From: Haloprofundus salilacus
Lineage (GTDB): Archaea; Halobacteriota; Halobacteria; Halobacteriales; Haloferacaceae
Assembly (NCBI RefSeq): GCF_020150815.1
Contig: NZ_CP083723.1
Span: 2,728,001-2,792,000 of the forward strand
Direction of reading: 5' to 3'
DNA: 64,000 nt
The notes beneath the pieces are model-generated. The model saw only the letters and a list, made by a program, of their open reading frames with translations. It was not told where the DNA came from and did not search any database. Below, one piece after another: positions 24,663 through 33,858 of this stretch; positions within the stretch are counted from its first letter, which is position 1; every line of letters starts with the position of its first letter. A program made the translations under genes and the position numbers.

Positions 24663-26066
24663 TCATCTGTCACTACCCTCGCCACCGTCGGTTTCGCTCG
24701 GCGGGAGCGGGCCTTCTGCCGCGTCAACGTCTGCCGACGCGTCGAATCTCCTCCGGGCGATACCCAGGAGTATCGCCAGAATCGGCAGCACAAGCAGCGC
24801 GCCCGCGACGAACGGCGACCAGTAAGTGAAGACGTACAGCGCCGCCATCGCGGGCGGACCGACGGTGCGGCCCAAGCTCCCGGCCCCCTGCGTGACGCCG
24901 AACGCACTTCCTTGGGTCTCTGCACTCGTCGCCTTCGAGACGAGCGTCGTCAGCGCGACGTTCAGCAGACTGTTGCCGAGCGAGAGCAGCGCGAGGACCA
25001 CGAGTAGGGCTAGGAGCGCCGGTGTGAGATACGCCGGGCCGCCGAGCGCCGGGAGCAGACCGCCGAGTTCGGGCGAGAACGGAATCGCCGCGAGCGCGAC
25101 GAGCAGAATCACCGCGCCGGCGACGGCGATGGACGAGTCGCGGTAGCGCCGCGAGAGACGCCCGACGAGCAGGCCCTGGTTGAACACGCCCAGCACACCG
25201 ATGTAGGTGAGCAGGAACGCGGTCTGCGTCTCCTGATAGCCGTAGACGTCGGCCGCGAAGGGGATGAACATCACCTGGATGCCCGAGAAGGCGACGGAGA
25301 CGAGGAAAAATGCGACGACGAGTCCGCGGAGCCTCGGGTCGCGGAGCGCGTCGGCGAACTGCGAGACAAGCGTCGTTCGCGGGGCGGTGCCGCGGCTCCG
25401 TGCCGGTTCTTCGAGGAACGCAGCGGCGAAAGCGAGACTCGTCAGACTGAGTCCGGCGGCGGCGAAACTCGGCAGTGAGAACGGCGTCGCGGGGACGAAC
25501 GCCGGGAACACGTCCCGGGCGACGGCGACGACAGCGTCGCTGGCGAACAGGCCGCCGATGGCAGGACCGAAGACGAAGCCGAGTGCGAACGACGCGCCGA
25601 CGAGACCCAGCGCCTCGGCGCGGCGCTCCGCGGGTGTGATGTCGGCGATGTACGCCTGCGCGGCGGCGATGTTTCCGCCCATCGCTCCGGCGACCATCCG
25701 GGAGACAAACAGCACAGCAACGCCCGCGGCGACGCCGAACAGCGAGGAGAACTCCGCCGCGAGGCCGAAGATGGTCCACGCGACGGCGCTGCCGGCCAGC
25801 GAGAGCATGATGACCGGGCGGCGACCTCGCTGGTCGGAGAGGCGGCCGAGAAACGGCGCGAAGCCGAACTGCATCACCGAGTAGGAGGCGGCGAGCAGGC
25901 CGATAAACACGTCGCTGACGCCGAAGCTCCGGACGTAGAACGGCAGAATAGGGATGACCACCCCGAAACCGAGCAGGTCGACGAAGACGACGGCGACGAC
26001 GGTGGCGAGCGCCCGTCGCGGATTCCGAACGGCGTCTGTCGCCGTCGCTGACCGAGGTGTACTCAT
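24663..26066 (-). CDS. MFS transporter (TetA-like drug/metabolite exporter)
   Basis: 467 residues with 12 membrane segments. Motif A (FLGRLSDQRGRRPVIM) lies between segments 2 and 3, and the drug/H+ antiporter hallmark AYIADITPAERRAEALGLVGASFALGFVFGP covers segment 5 as in the TetA/TCR subfamily. The second half repeats the pattern with GVLGVFNQGLLVGRLS and SAFGVTQGAGSLGRTVGP. It probably exports a small hydrophobic compound by proton antiport. The substrate is not predictable. Confidence 0.9.
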   Translation of the reverse strand: MSTPRSATATDAVRNPRRALATVVAVVFVDLLGFGVVIPILPFYVRSFGVSDVFIGLLAASYSVMQFGFAPFLGRLSDQRGRRPVIMLSLAGSAVAWTIFGLAAEFSSLFGVAAGVAVLFVSRMVAGAMGGNIAAAQAYIADITPAERRAEALGLVGASFALGFVFGPAIGGLFASDAVVAVARDVFPAFVPATPFSLPSFAAAGLSLTSLAFAAAFLEEPARSRGTAPRTTLVSQFADALRDPRLRGLVVAFFLVSVAFSGIQVMFIPFAADVYGYQETQTAFLLTYIGVLGVFNQGLLVGRLSRRYRDSSIAVAGAVILLVALAAIPFSPELGGLLPALGGPAYLTPALLALLVVLALLSLGNSLLNVALTTLVSKATSAETQGSAFGVTQGAGSLGRTVGPPAMAALYVFTYWSPFVAGALLVLPILAILLGIARRRFDASADVDAAEGPLPPSETDGGEGSDR

Positions 26067-26151
26067 TGTGGGGAGAGTGGGTCTCTTCGGGCCTAACTCT
26101 ATCGTGGCCGGGAATCCGAAGAGCCGGGAGGTTCGAGCGCGGCCGAGCTAC

Positions 26152-26739
26152 TCAGCCGTGCCGCTCGATGACGTGCTTGGCTGCTTGAGCTTTCTCCTTC
26201 CAGCCGTAGCCTGCCTCGTAGACGTGGCGCTTGCTCTCGACGAGCTGTTCGGGCGATGCCTCCTCGAAGCCGCCGCGGTCCCACGTGCCGCTCTCGCGGA
26301 GCCACGCAACGACGTTCTCCTTCGTCTCGGCCCACGAGAGGCCGACCATCTCGTACCAGGCAATCATCGCGAAGACGGCGTTGTCGTGACAGCCGGGGTA
26401 GCTCCCCTTTCGATAGATGGTCAGCATGGGTTCGCGAGTTGGCTCAGACACCATCTCCTTGTACTCGGCGGCGGTGAGCAGTTCGAGGCGGCCGTCTTCT
26501 TCCTGCAGTCGTTCGTCGTACTTCAGGCGGTCGAGCGCGGCGACGTGCAGCGGTCCCCACTCGCCGTGGACGGCGTCGGGGAGGTCATCCTCGCGTTTCG
26601 GTCCCGCGGAGAGCAGCGAGACGATGTCGGTGTAGGCTTTCTCCACCTCGGGCCACGCCGTGCCCTCGAACCGGCAGTCGGCGTCGTGGAGGCTGTTGGT
26701 GGTGAGACAGCCCGGACAGGGGTAGTCGAAGCGTGGCAC
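26152..26739 (-). CDS. Conserved haloarchaeal protein with N-terminal CPGC knuckle (DUF7474-like)
   Basis: 195 residues with a GTG start (PRF follows). The N-terminus has YPCPGC and then NSLHDADCRFEG, three cysteines that may bind a metal. The middle has a helix-rich block, EWGPLHVAALDRLKYDERLQ, that resembles a winged-helix segment. Conserved aromatic blocks follow (YPGCHDNAVFAMIAWYEM, GTWDRGGFEEASPEQLV, EAGYGWKEKA). The DUF label is from memory. It sits between PCNA and PriL, which hints at a replication-linked role. No catalytic motif was recognised. Confidence 0.75.
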   Translation of the reverse strand: MPRFDYPCPGCLTTNSLHDADCRFEGTAWPEVEKAYTDIVSLLSAGPKREDDLPDAVHGEWGPLHVAALDRLKYDERLQEEDGRLELLTAAEYKEMVSEPTREPMLTIYRKGSYPGCHDNAVFAMIAWYEMVGLSWAETKENVVAWLRESGTWDRGGFEEASPEQLVESKRHVYEAGYGWKEKAQAAKHVIERHG

Positions 26740-26864
26740 GGTCTGGAGCGTGTTTTTCGGTCGGTGGTCTTAGGTTTCGCGGTTGGCGGTTGCGTGAGAT
26801 GGGTTTGAACGGCGCGCAAGTGTAGAAGGAATCGAGCAGGAGGAAATCGGGCAGGAGACCTCGA

Positions 26865-27149
26865 CTGCCGGGCGCACCGAGACGACCGCACCGCCGCCTC
26901 AGCCCTCCCCAGCCTCGTCGGCGACACGAGCGTCGCCGACTCTCTCGCACGCCTCTCGCGCCGGGAGAGCGTTGCTCTCCCGAGCCTGCACTTCATTTCG
27001 TTGCGCAGACGCCGACGAGACGGCGCGCCGACGCGCGTCGGAGGGCAGTTCCGTCCGCCCGACAGATGCGCGAGGGCAACTGAACGAGCGCCACGGCGCG
27101 AGCGAAGGAGTCGGCTGGGGAGGGTGAGGCGTCTCGGTGCGCCCGGCAG
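26865..27149. repeat. 285-bp inverted-repeat region between the DUF7474-like gene and priL
   Basis: This holds most of the 517-bp stretch without a gene (26740-27256). The ends are perfect 20-bp inverted arms, 26865-26884 and 27130-27149. Inside them a second arm pair (26897-26914 and 27113-27129) matches in 17 of 18 positions with one bulged base. Shorter partial complementarity continues inward. The centre contains a perfect 9-bp hairpin (26962-26982) and a 14-bp palindrome CCGACGCGCGTCGG (27028-27041). The direct repeat GCAGGAG occurs at 26851-26857 and 27149-27155. It has no convincing ORF. It could be a MITE-like element or a structured RNA. Confidence 0.7.
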
Positions 27150-27256
27150 CAGGAGTCTACTTCGGACCGTCCTCTCGACGCTCCGCTTCTAACGCTCACC
27201 CGAGCCCGCCAGCCAACCGCCGTATTTATCCATACCTACCGAAAACCGTACGCTCC

Positions 27257-28357
27257 ATGAACGCGCGCCACGCCCGCTACCCGTTCTTTGCGGCCGCCAG
27301 GGAGGCCGTCGGCGAGTCGGACGTGGAACTCGGTGAACTCGTCACCACCGACGACCCCGCCGTCTCCCGCGGCCTCGAACGCGTCGAGCGCGCGCTGATG
27401 GCCGGCACCGTCGAGAGCGAGACGCCCGGCGAGTGGTCGACCCGCGACGAACTGCTCTCCTACCCCGTCGCGCGAATCCTCGTCTCGCTCATCGACGCCC
27501 CCGCCGCCGTCCGCAAGTACGCCCACGCGGAGGCGACGACAGCGTACGAGCGCTTCACGGAGGATTTCGTGGCGGACGACGACGGTCTCAAGAGCACCGG
27601 AACGACCACCGTCGAGCTCGACGACTTCCTCGTCGAGTTCGGCTTGACCGACGACGTACGGCCCGAGGACGGCGCGCAGGCGACGTCGGCGCGGACTCGC
27701 AAAACCGACGCCTACCGCGTCGCGCTCGGGACGTATCTCACGCTCTCGACCCCCGACTGGGGCGAGAACTGGCGGCTCGTCAACCGGGAAGTCGCCGACG
27801 GCGAGGTCCGAATCGTCCGCGAGGAACTGTACGAACTGCTCCGCGAGGCGGTGCGCCGTCGGGTGGCCGAGGGGCTTCCGTTCGTCGTCGGCGACGACGC
27901 CATCGCCGAGGCGCTCGACGCGGAGATCGACTCGCTGCGGGGACTGCTGGCCGACCGGAAGCCCGTCGGGCGCATCGACACCGTCGTTCCCGAGCTCTTT
28001 CCGCCGTGCATGAAACACCTGCTCGAACGCGCTGGGCGCGGCGCGGAGTTAGACCACCACTCGCGGTTCGCGCTCACCGCCTTCCTCACGGGCATCGGGA
28101 TGGACACCGACGAGATCGTCGCCGTCTACCGCGAGACGGCGCTCGACGAGGAGGAGATTCGCTACCAGACGGAGTATCTCCGCGACGACGCGGGGACGCA
28201 GTACGCGCCGCCGTCGTGCGCGACGATGGCCGCCTACGACGACTGCGTGAACAGAGACGAGCGCTGCGAGACGATTACGCACCCGATGGCGTACTACGCG
28301 CGGGCGCTTGACGACGACGGCGAGAGCGGGGCGCGCGGGACGAACACCGCCGACTGA
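27257..28357 (+). CDS. priL: DNA primase large subunit PriL
   Basis: 366 residues from the ATG at 27257. PriL pairs with the catalytic PriS to make RNA primers. The N-terminal domain (about 1-200) is helical: ARYPFFAAAREAV, LSYPVARILVSLIDAP, SARTRKTDAYRVALGTYL. The C-terminal domain carries the four cysteines of the [4Fe-4S] cluster at C251 (FPPC), C321 (PPSC), C330 (DDC) and C337 (ERC). THPMAYYARAL follows. PriS is not in the window. It has a TATA-like patch (cgtatttatcc, about 27221-27231) 25-35 bp upstream. Confidence 0.95.
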   Translation: MNARHARYPFFAAAREAVGESDVELGELVTTDDPAVSRGLERVERALMAGTVESETPGEWSTRDELLSYPVARILVSLIDAPAAVRKYAHAEATTAYERFTEDFVADDDGLKSTGTTTVELDDFLVEFGLTDDVRPEDGAQATSARTRKTDAYRVALGTYLTLSTPDWGENWRLVNREVADGEVRIVREELYELLREAVRRRVAEGLPFVVGDDAIAEALDAEIDSLRGLLADRKPVGRIDTVVPELFPPCMKHLLERAGRGAELDHHSRFALTAFLTGIGMDTDEIVAVYRETALDEEEIRYQTEYLRDDAGTQYAPPSCATMAAYDDCVNRDERCETITHPMAYYARALDDDGESGARGTNTAD

Positions 28358-28402
28358 TTCCTCTGGACGGACGAGAGACCGAGCGGGAGACGGCGTCGCC
28401 GC

Positions 28403-28600
28403 CTACCGCGAGAGAAAGACGCCGACGAGAGCCATCAGCACGACGAACAGCGCGATACTTGCGACGAGCGCGAGTCCGCCGGTCGGGTCGAGGTTCGAGC
28501 CGCCGTAGTTCGTGCCGATCACGACGACGGCGACGATGAAGAGGCTGACGGCGACAACGGAGACGACGATTTCACGCAGCGTCTCCCCATCGAGTTCCAT
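28403..28600 (-). CDS. Small two-helix membrane protein (DUF7472-like)
   Basis: 65 residues from the ATG at 28600. The amphipathic start ELDGETLREIVVSV precedes a first membrane segment (VVAVSLFIVAVVVIG), then a polar loop TNYGGSNLDPTGG and a second segment (LALVASIALFVVLMALVGVFL). The open frame upstream of this ATG is not coding-like. Similar small membrane proteins are conserved in haloarchaea, named here from memory. It converges on priL. Function unknown. Confidence 0.72.
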   Translation of the reverse strand: MELDGETLREIVVSVVAVSLFIVAVVVIGTNYGGSNLDPTGGLALVASIALFVVLMALVGVFLSR

Positions 28601-28827
28601 GGCGCTGGCTTCCCGCGAACGGAGTAAAACATCTTCGATGCCGTTCTCCCGGAGCGCGCGCCGGTCGGTCCCGCTTCGGGTCCCGAAACGCCCCCGAAAC
28701 GCCGCCGGTTTTGACCACCCAATTTTGCCGAATTCTGGCGTTTCGAACGCACTAGCCGAAGGTTTAGGTACGTTCGGACCCTCTCTATATCCACGGGGAG
28801 TGCCGCCCACGCCCCAGTGAATAACTC

Positions 28828-29529
28828 ATGACGCACTCACGAAACGCACTCGCGTCATCCGCGACCCGAAAGACCACACTGCCAGCTGACGGCTACGAGG
28901 GTCGGTCGCTGCGTGCCCGCGCCGACCCGATGGCCGTCCGACCGCTCCGCGACCGCCGCTACGTCGTCGAGACCGACAGCGGAACGTACGTCGTCGACCT
29001 CGAAGCGCGGTCGTGCACCTGTCCCGACTACGCCATCCGTGGCGCGCGCTGCAAACACCTGCGCCGCGTCGCCATCGAGGTGAACGAACGACGCCAACCC
29101 GCGCCTACCGAACGGCGCTCCGTCTGCGCTGTCTGCGGCCGCCGGGTGTTCGTCCCGTTCGAGGCGACCGGCCCGCAACTCTGCGCCGACCACGACTTCG
29201 AGAGCGGCGAGTTCGTCCGCGACCGCGAGAGCGGGTCGGCGCTCGTCGTCACCAACGTCGTCCACCGCCGGGCCGACGAAGTCGTCGTCGAGGACGGCGC
29301 CGGCCGCACCGTCGCCGACTACGAGACCAACGCCGACTACGGCGACCACGAACCCGTGGTCGAGGCTGTCTACCTCGGTTCCGTTCGGGCCGTCGACGGC
29401 GAACTAGAGTTCGACCGCGCTCGCCGGTACAGTTTCCCGGCGTCGCGACTCCGCCATGTCGACCGCGAGCAGACCGACCGACCGCGACCCGACGGCTTCC
29501 AGTCGCAGCTGCCGCTCGCGGAAGCGTAG
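28828..29529 (+). CDS. SWIM zinc-finger protein
   Basis: 233 residues. The SWIM motif CxCx9CxH is at C63, C65, C75 and H77 (SCTCPDYAIRGARCKHLRRV), preceded by the beta strands RRYVVETDSGTYVVDLEA. A second zinc knuckle, CAVCGRR near residue 101, pairs with CADH further on. The C-terminal half is an acidic beta-rich domain of unknown type. SWIM domains bind DNA or protein partners. A TATA-like ctctatatcc lies near 28784-28793, 35-44 bp before the start. No partner gene is evident. Confidence 0.85.
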   Translation: MTHSRNALASSATRKTTLPADGYEGRSLRARADPMAVRPLRDRRYVVETDSGTYVVDLEARSCTCPDYAIRGARCKHLRRVAIEVNERRQPAPTERRSVCAVCGRRVFVPFEATGPQLCADHDFESGEFVRDRESGSALVVTNVVHRRADEVVVEDGAGRTVADYETNADYGDHEPVVEAVYLGSVRAVDGELEFDRARRYSFPASRLRHVDREQTDRPRPDGFQSQLPLAEA

Positions 29530-29646
29530 CTGCGGTAGCGATGCGACTTCTGTCCCCACTCGTACCCGACCGAGAGAGTTGAATCGCTGGCGTTCCCACC
29601 CGTCGAGAGAGCCGAGTCCAGCGAGACGCTGGCGGTACCTACTCTG

Positions 29647-30072
29647 TCAGCGGTCGCACGAGTTGTGATCGAGTGCCGTCGGGCAGTCACTCGCCTCGTA
29701 GAACGACACCGGTCCATACCCTACACCGACCTCGTGGATCCCTATCTTCTTGCAAACCTGTCCGTTCTCGTCCCACGTGATGGCGTGCCACGTATCGTCC
29801 TCCGGAAGACGGACAGCCATCTGGTAGGACCACGCCGACCGTGGCCAGTCGCACGGCAGATGAATCTGTTCGCCCGGTCGTAAGTCGACTGTCGAGCGAA
29901 AAACCTTCTCGCCGTTCGCATCCAGCCGAAGGTCTACGCTGACCGACTCTGACCGCCGACTGACAACCCGAACGTCGTAGAGACGAGTCCGGAAGAAAAG
30001 CGAGCTCAAACCGAGTAGTCCGGCACTACCGATGACGCCGCTCGCTTTGAGAACTGTTCGTCTCTGAGGCAT
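29647..30072 (-). CDS. Putative Tat-exported protein of unknown function
   Basis: 141 residues. The N-terminus MPQRRTVLKASGVIGSAGLL has a twin-arginine motif (QRRTVLK) and a hydrophobic core, so export through Tat is likely. The mature part is predicted beta-rich, with three cysteines. No known domain was recognised. Codon use and local base composition are less GC-rich than the neighbours, and the upstream region (30073-30120) is AT-rich, which is consistent with a recently acquired gene. Confidence 0.6.
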   Translation of the reverse strand: MPQRRTVLKASGVIGSAGLLGLSSLFFRTRLYDVRVVSRRSESVSVDLRLDANGEKVFRSTVDLRPGEQIHLPCDWPRSAWSYQMAVRLPEDDTWHAITWDENGQVCKKIGIHEVGVGYGPVSFYEASDCPTALDHNSCDR

Positions 30073-30258
30073 ACGAATATAATACAGTAATCTACCGCTA
30101 AGTCATATAACAATTGTGACCTGTCGAAACGATTCCGTCTTGCCGACGGTTGAGAGAAAGGTACGCCGAGATAACCCGTCGAACTGTCGAACCGAAAGCG
30201 ACAGCAACGAGAAAGAGAGAACGAAAAGAAAACCCCGAGCGCGTCGAGCAACCCCCAA

Positions 30259-30684
30259 TCAGGATTCGGCGTCGCCGAGCGTCGTCTTCGCCGACTCGCC
30301 GACGAACTCCGCGAAGTCCTCGCCGTCGGCCAGCGCCGTCTCCTTCTTCACTCGATAGTTTCCGCCGTCGGTGACGTAGAGGTCGCCGGGGTGGAAGAAG
30401 TACCAGTCCTCGCGGTCGAAGCGGACTGCAATGCGCGCTTTCGCGCCGAAGTTTCGGGCGAAGAAGATGAGTGCCTCGACCTCCTCGCCGGTGAGATAGA
30501 TGGGGTCGCCCGCGCTCGACTTCGCCTCGATGGCGTAGAACAGGTCGCCGTTGCCGGCGAGTACGTCGGGGAGTTCGCGGGTCGTCGCGCCGCCGCTCGC
30601 GGGCGCGCGCATCACCGCGAAGCCCGCCTCGTCGAGTCTGTTGACGAGTTCGCGCTCGCGACGGTCACCTTTCGCGTTAGACAT
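30259..30684 (-). CDS. hjc: Holliday junction resolvase Hjc
   Basis: 141 residues from the ATG at 30684. It has the endonuclease fold with the expected catalytic set: an N-terminal Glu in [18 protein letters not shown], the SGGAT loop, DVLAGNGD with the metal aspartate, and AIEAKSS with the E-x-K motif. It then continues [19 protein letters not shown] as the dimer helix. Hjc is a dimer that cuts four-way junctions during recombination and fork repair. Confidence 0.94.
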   Translation of the reverse strand: MSNAKGDRRERELVNRLDEAGFAVMRAPASGGATTRELPDVLAGNGDLFYAIEAKSSAGDPIYLTGEEVEALIFFARNFGAKARIAVRFDREDWYFFHPGDLYVTDGGNYRVKKETALADGEDFAEFVGESAKTTLGDAES

Positions 30685-30716
30685 GGTGTGTTCTGTGCGG
30701 AATCGCCGTAAAAAGG

Positions 30717-30902
30717 CTACGTCCGCCGCGTCAGGTCGGCGATTGGGTCGGCGTCGCCGCCGGAGAGCACCGCGACGACGACGAAAGCGATTCCGACGGC
30801 GAACCACGCGATGGCGAGAACCGAGACGCCGAGCGCGATGTTCGCGACACTGGCGAGCATGAAGAGCGCGATTGGCAAGGAGTACTCCTCGTCTACGTCC
30901 AT
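30717..30902 (-). CDS. Small two-helix membrane protein
   Basis: 61 residues from the ATG at 30902. After [12 protein letters not shown] come two hydrophobic helices ([36 protein letters not shown]) and a short acidic tail. It lies 32 bp upstream of hjc on the same strand and could be co-transcribed with it. Family and function are not recognised. Confidence 0.65.
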   Translation of the reverse strand: MDVDEEYSLPIALFMLASVANIALGVSVLAIAWFAVGIAFVVVAVLSGGDADPIADLTRRT

Positions 30903-31038
30903 GCCCGGCGGTTCCCGAGACTCACTATAGGCCTTCTGTCTCCCGGCGCACAGCGCGCCGAACGGCTGTCGGGACGCTGACGCCGGACTCCCGGCCGCGA
31001 AAGGCCAGAGTGATAGTCTCCGGGTCCTGAGCGACGCT

Positions 31039-32550
31039 ATGGCTGAGGGTACGGACGAATCCGCGCGAGAGGGGGCGTGGCGATTCGAGGCGATGTTCGA
31101 CGACCCCACCTCGTTCATCGGCGTGTTGACGCCGGAGGGGCGACTCCGCCGGGTCAACGAGACGGCGCTGTCGTTCGGCGACGTCAACGCGGCGGCGGTG
31201 AGTGACGAACTGTTCTGGGAGACACCGTGGTGGTCGCACGACGAGGCGCAGGCGGCGGGGTTGCAGCGGCAGGTCGGACGAGCCGCCGACGGGGAGTTCG
31301 TACGGTTCGAGGCAACGAACGTCGGAGCGGGCGGCGAACGGGTCCACCTCGACGTCTCGCTGCAACCGGTCCGAGACGACGCCGGGTCGGTCGTCTCGAT
31401 CATCGCCCAGGGGCGGGACGTCACCGACCGCGTCGGGGCGCAGCGCGCGCTCGAAGCGCGGCAGCGGACGATAGAGACGCTTCACGGCGTGGCGAGCGAC
31501 CTCGAAGCCAGTGACTCCCCGGATGCGGTGTACGAACGAACGGTGACCGCCGCCGAGGAGGTGCTGGAGTTCGAACGGTGTTACGTCGGCGTGTTGGAGG
31601 ACGGCCTGGTCGTCCCGCGGGTGCAGTCGTCCGGATCGACGAGCGACGACGTCCGCGCGATGCGTCCCGACGAGGGATTGGTCGGCAAGACGCTGCGCAC
31701 CGGAGAGTCGTACCTGGTCCGCGATGTCGACGACGATGAGGACACGCAGCCGACGAGGGAGACGTTCCGATCGGGCATGAGCGTCCCCTTCGGCGACAGC
31801 GCGGTGTTTCAGGCCGTCGCCACTGAGCCGAACGCGTTCGACGAGTCGGACCTCGAACTGGCGGAGTTGCTGCTGACACACGCCTCCGAGGCGCTCGCTC
31901 GAATCGAGACCGAAGCGACGCTCCGTCAGCAGAACGAGCGCCTTGAGGAGTTCGCCTCGGTCGTCGCCCACGACCTCAGAAACCCGCTGAACGTCGTCGC
32001 GGGTAACGTCGAACTCGCGCGGGAGACGGGCGAGTTAGAGCGGTTGGACGCCGCGACGCGGGCCATCGAACAGATGGACGACCTGTTGTCGAAGCTACTG
32101 AGCCTCGCACGGGCGGGGAAAGTAGTTGGCGAGCCGAACCCAGTGTCGCTCTCGACGGTCGCCGAGGCGGCGTGGTTCGGCATCGACACGCCCAACGCGA
32201 CGCTGGCGGTGGAGACGGACCTCGTCCTCGCGGCCGACGAGTCTCGGCTCAGGCAACTGCTGGAGAACCTGCTTCGCAATAGTGTTGAACACGGCGGGTC
32301 GACCGTATCGATGACCGTCGGCCGACTCGACGACCGACCGGGCTTCTTCGTCGCCGACGACGGTCCCGGCATCCCGCCGGAGCTGCGCGACGACGCGCTC
32401 GAACACGGCTTTTCGACGGCCGACGACGGCACCGGGTTCGGGCTGGCTATCGTCTCGACCATCGCCGAAGCGCACGGCTGGACGGTCACCGTCGCGGAGA
32501 GCGAAGACGGCGGCGCCCGGTTCGAGTTCTCGGGCGCCCTCGCCGCCTAA
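31039..32550 (+). CDS. PAS-GAF sensor histidine kinase
   Basis: 503 residues, no membrane segment, so it senses cytoplasmic signals. Residues about 14-135 are a PAS domain (FEAMFDDPTSFIGVLTPEGR, SIIAQGRDVTDR). Residues about 145-290 are a GAF domain (LEFERCYVGVLEDG, SYLVRDVDDDED, FGDSAVFQAV). The kinase has the H box VVAHDLRNPLN, N box LLRNSVEHGG, G1 DDGPGIPPE and G2 GTGFGLAIV. The phospho-accepting His is in HDLRNP, as usual in haloarchaea. No response regulator gene is adjacent, so it is an orphan kinase. Confidence 0.93.
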   Translation: MAEGTDESAREGAWRFEAMFDDPTSFIGVLTPEGRLRRVNETALSFGDVNAAAVSDELFWETPWWSHDEAQAAGLQRQVGRAADGEFVRFEATNVGAGGERVHLDVSLQPVRDDAGSVVSIIAQGRDVTDRVGAQRALEARQRTIETLHGVASDLEASDSPDAVYERTVTAAEEVLEFERCYVGVLEDGLVVPRVQSSGSTSDDVRAMRPDEGLVGKTLRTGESYLVRDVDDDEDTQPTRETFRSGMSVPFGDSAVFQAVATEPNAFDESDLELAELLLTHASEALARIETEATLRQQNERLEEFASVVAHDLRNPLNVVAGNVELARETGELERLDAATRAIEQMDDLLSKLLSLARAGKVVGEPNPVSLSTVAEAAWFGIDTPNATLAVETDLVLAADESRLRQLLENLLRNSVEHGGSTVSMTVGRLDDRPGFFVADDGPGIPPELRDDALEHGFSTADDGTGFGLAIVSTIAEAHGWTVTVAESEDGGARFEFSGALAA

Positions 32551-32571
32551 AACCGCCGCTTCCCCGGGGCT

Positions 32572-33858
32572 CTACGTCCCGTGCTGCCAGCTACCCATGT
32601 ACTCGCGCTGTTCGTCGGTGAGCGCGTCGTGTTCGACGCCCTCGGCGTCGAGTTTTATTTCGGCGACGCGGCGGTCGAGTTCGTCGGGGACATCGTGGAC
32701 ACCCGCCTCGTACGCGTCGGCGTTGTCGACGAGTTCGCGCACGCAGACGGCCTGTACGCCGAAGCTCTGGTCCATCACTTCGACGGGGTGACCGAGCGCG
32801 ATGGGCGCGGCAAGGTTGACGAGTCGACCCTTGGCGATGACGTTGAGGCGGCGGCCGTCCGCCATCTCGAACGCCTCGACGCCGTCGCGGGCCTCGTAGC
32901 GGTCGACCGCGAGGTCGTCGAGGTCGTCGAGGTTCACTTCGATGTCGAAGTGACCCGCGTTGGCCAGCAGGACGCCGTCTTTCATGCGCTCGAAGTGCTC
33001 GCGGGTGACCACGTCGCGGTTACCCGTTGTGGTGAGGACCACGTCGGCTTTCTCGGCGGCTTCGGCCATCGGCAGCACCTCGTACCCCTCCATGTGCGCT
33101 TCGAGAGCTCGGCGCGGTTCGACCTCGGTGACGATGACGTTCGCGTTCTGGCCGCTCGCTTTCTTCGCGACGCCCTTCCCGCAGTAGCCGTAGCCCGCGA
33201 CGATGACGTTCTTGCCCGCCCACGAGAGGTTCGTCGTCATGGCGATGGTGGCGAGCGAGGACTCGCCGGTACCGTGGACGTTGTCGAACAGTCGTTTCAT
33301 CGGCGTGTCGTTGACGGCGAACACGGGGTACTTGAGTTCGCCGTCGGCGTCCATCGCGCGCAGGCGGTGGACGCCCGTGGTGGTCTCCTCGCACCCGCCG
33401 ACGATCGAGTCGATGAGTTCGGGGTACTCCTCGTGGACGACTTTCACCATGTCCATCCCGTCGTCGACGGTGATGGTCGGGTCGTGGGAGACGACCGAGT
33501 GGATGGCCGCGTAGTAGCCCTCGTCGTCGACGCCGCGGACGGCGTAGGAGGTGATGTTCTCGTGGGCGTCGAGCGCCGCGCTCACGTCGTCGTGCGTCGA
33601 CAGCGGGTTGCAGCCGGTGATGGCGACCTCCGCGCCGCCGTCGGCGAGCAATTCGACGAGGTTCGCCGTCTTCGCCTCGACGTGCATCGCCATCCCGATG
33701 GTCTGGCCCGCGAACGGTTTCTCGGCCTCGTACTCCTCGCGGAGCGCGGTGAGAATCGGCATGTGCTGTAGCGCCCAGTCCATCTTGCGTCGACCCTCCG
33801 CGCGGGCGGCATCGACGTCGTCGAGATGTTCGCTCACGGGAGCGTACGTCGTACTCAT
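32572..33858 (-). CDS. ahcY: Adenosylhomocysteinase
   Basis: 428 residues from the ATG at 33858. It splits S-adenosylhomocysteine to adenosine and homocysteine, relieving product inhibition of methyltransferases. Seen: TANLVELLADGGAEVAITGCNPLSTHDDVSAAL, the active-site ETTTGVHRL, the NAD-binding GYGYCGKGVAKKA, TTTGNRDVV, and NAGHFDIEVNL. The length suits the archaeal form that lacks the eukaryotic insertion. An SAH/5'-deoxyadenosine deaminase lies 1.5 kb away (35388-36677). Confidence 0.95.
   Translation of the reverse strand: MSTTYAPVSEHLDDVDAARAEGRRKMDWALQHMPILTALREEYEAEKPFAGQTIGMAMHVEAKTANLVELLADGGAEVAITGCNPLSTHDDVSAALDAHENITSYAVRGVDDEGYYAAIHSVVSHDPTITVDDGMDMVKVVHEEYPELIDSIVGGCEETTTGVHRLRAMDADGELKYPVFAVNDTPMKRLFDNVHGTGESSLATIAMTTNLSWAGKNVIVAGYGYCGKGVAKKASGQNANVIVTEVEPRRALEAHMEGYEVLPMAEAAEKADVVLTTTGNRDVVTREHFERMKDGVLLANAGHFDIEVNLDDLDDLAVDRYEARDGVEAFEMADGRRLNVIAKGRLVNLAAPIALGHPVEVMDQSFGVQAVCVRELVDNADAYEAGVHDVPDELDRRVAEIKLDAEGVEHDALTDEQREYMGSWQHGT

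Noticed and set aside
26740-27256. Minus and plus frames of 60-120 codons in the priL upstream spacer
   Set aside because: They run through the inverted-repeat arms, are Arg/Ser/Pro-rich and lack acidic haloarchaeal character, so they look like chance frames.
28601-28827. Possible RNA gene between the small membrane protein and the SWIM gene
   Set aside because: GC-rich repeats of ccgaaacg are present, but no tRNA, snoRNA box pair or stable fold could be supported by eye; the TATA-like box near 28784 explains the AT patch.
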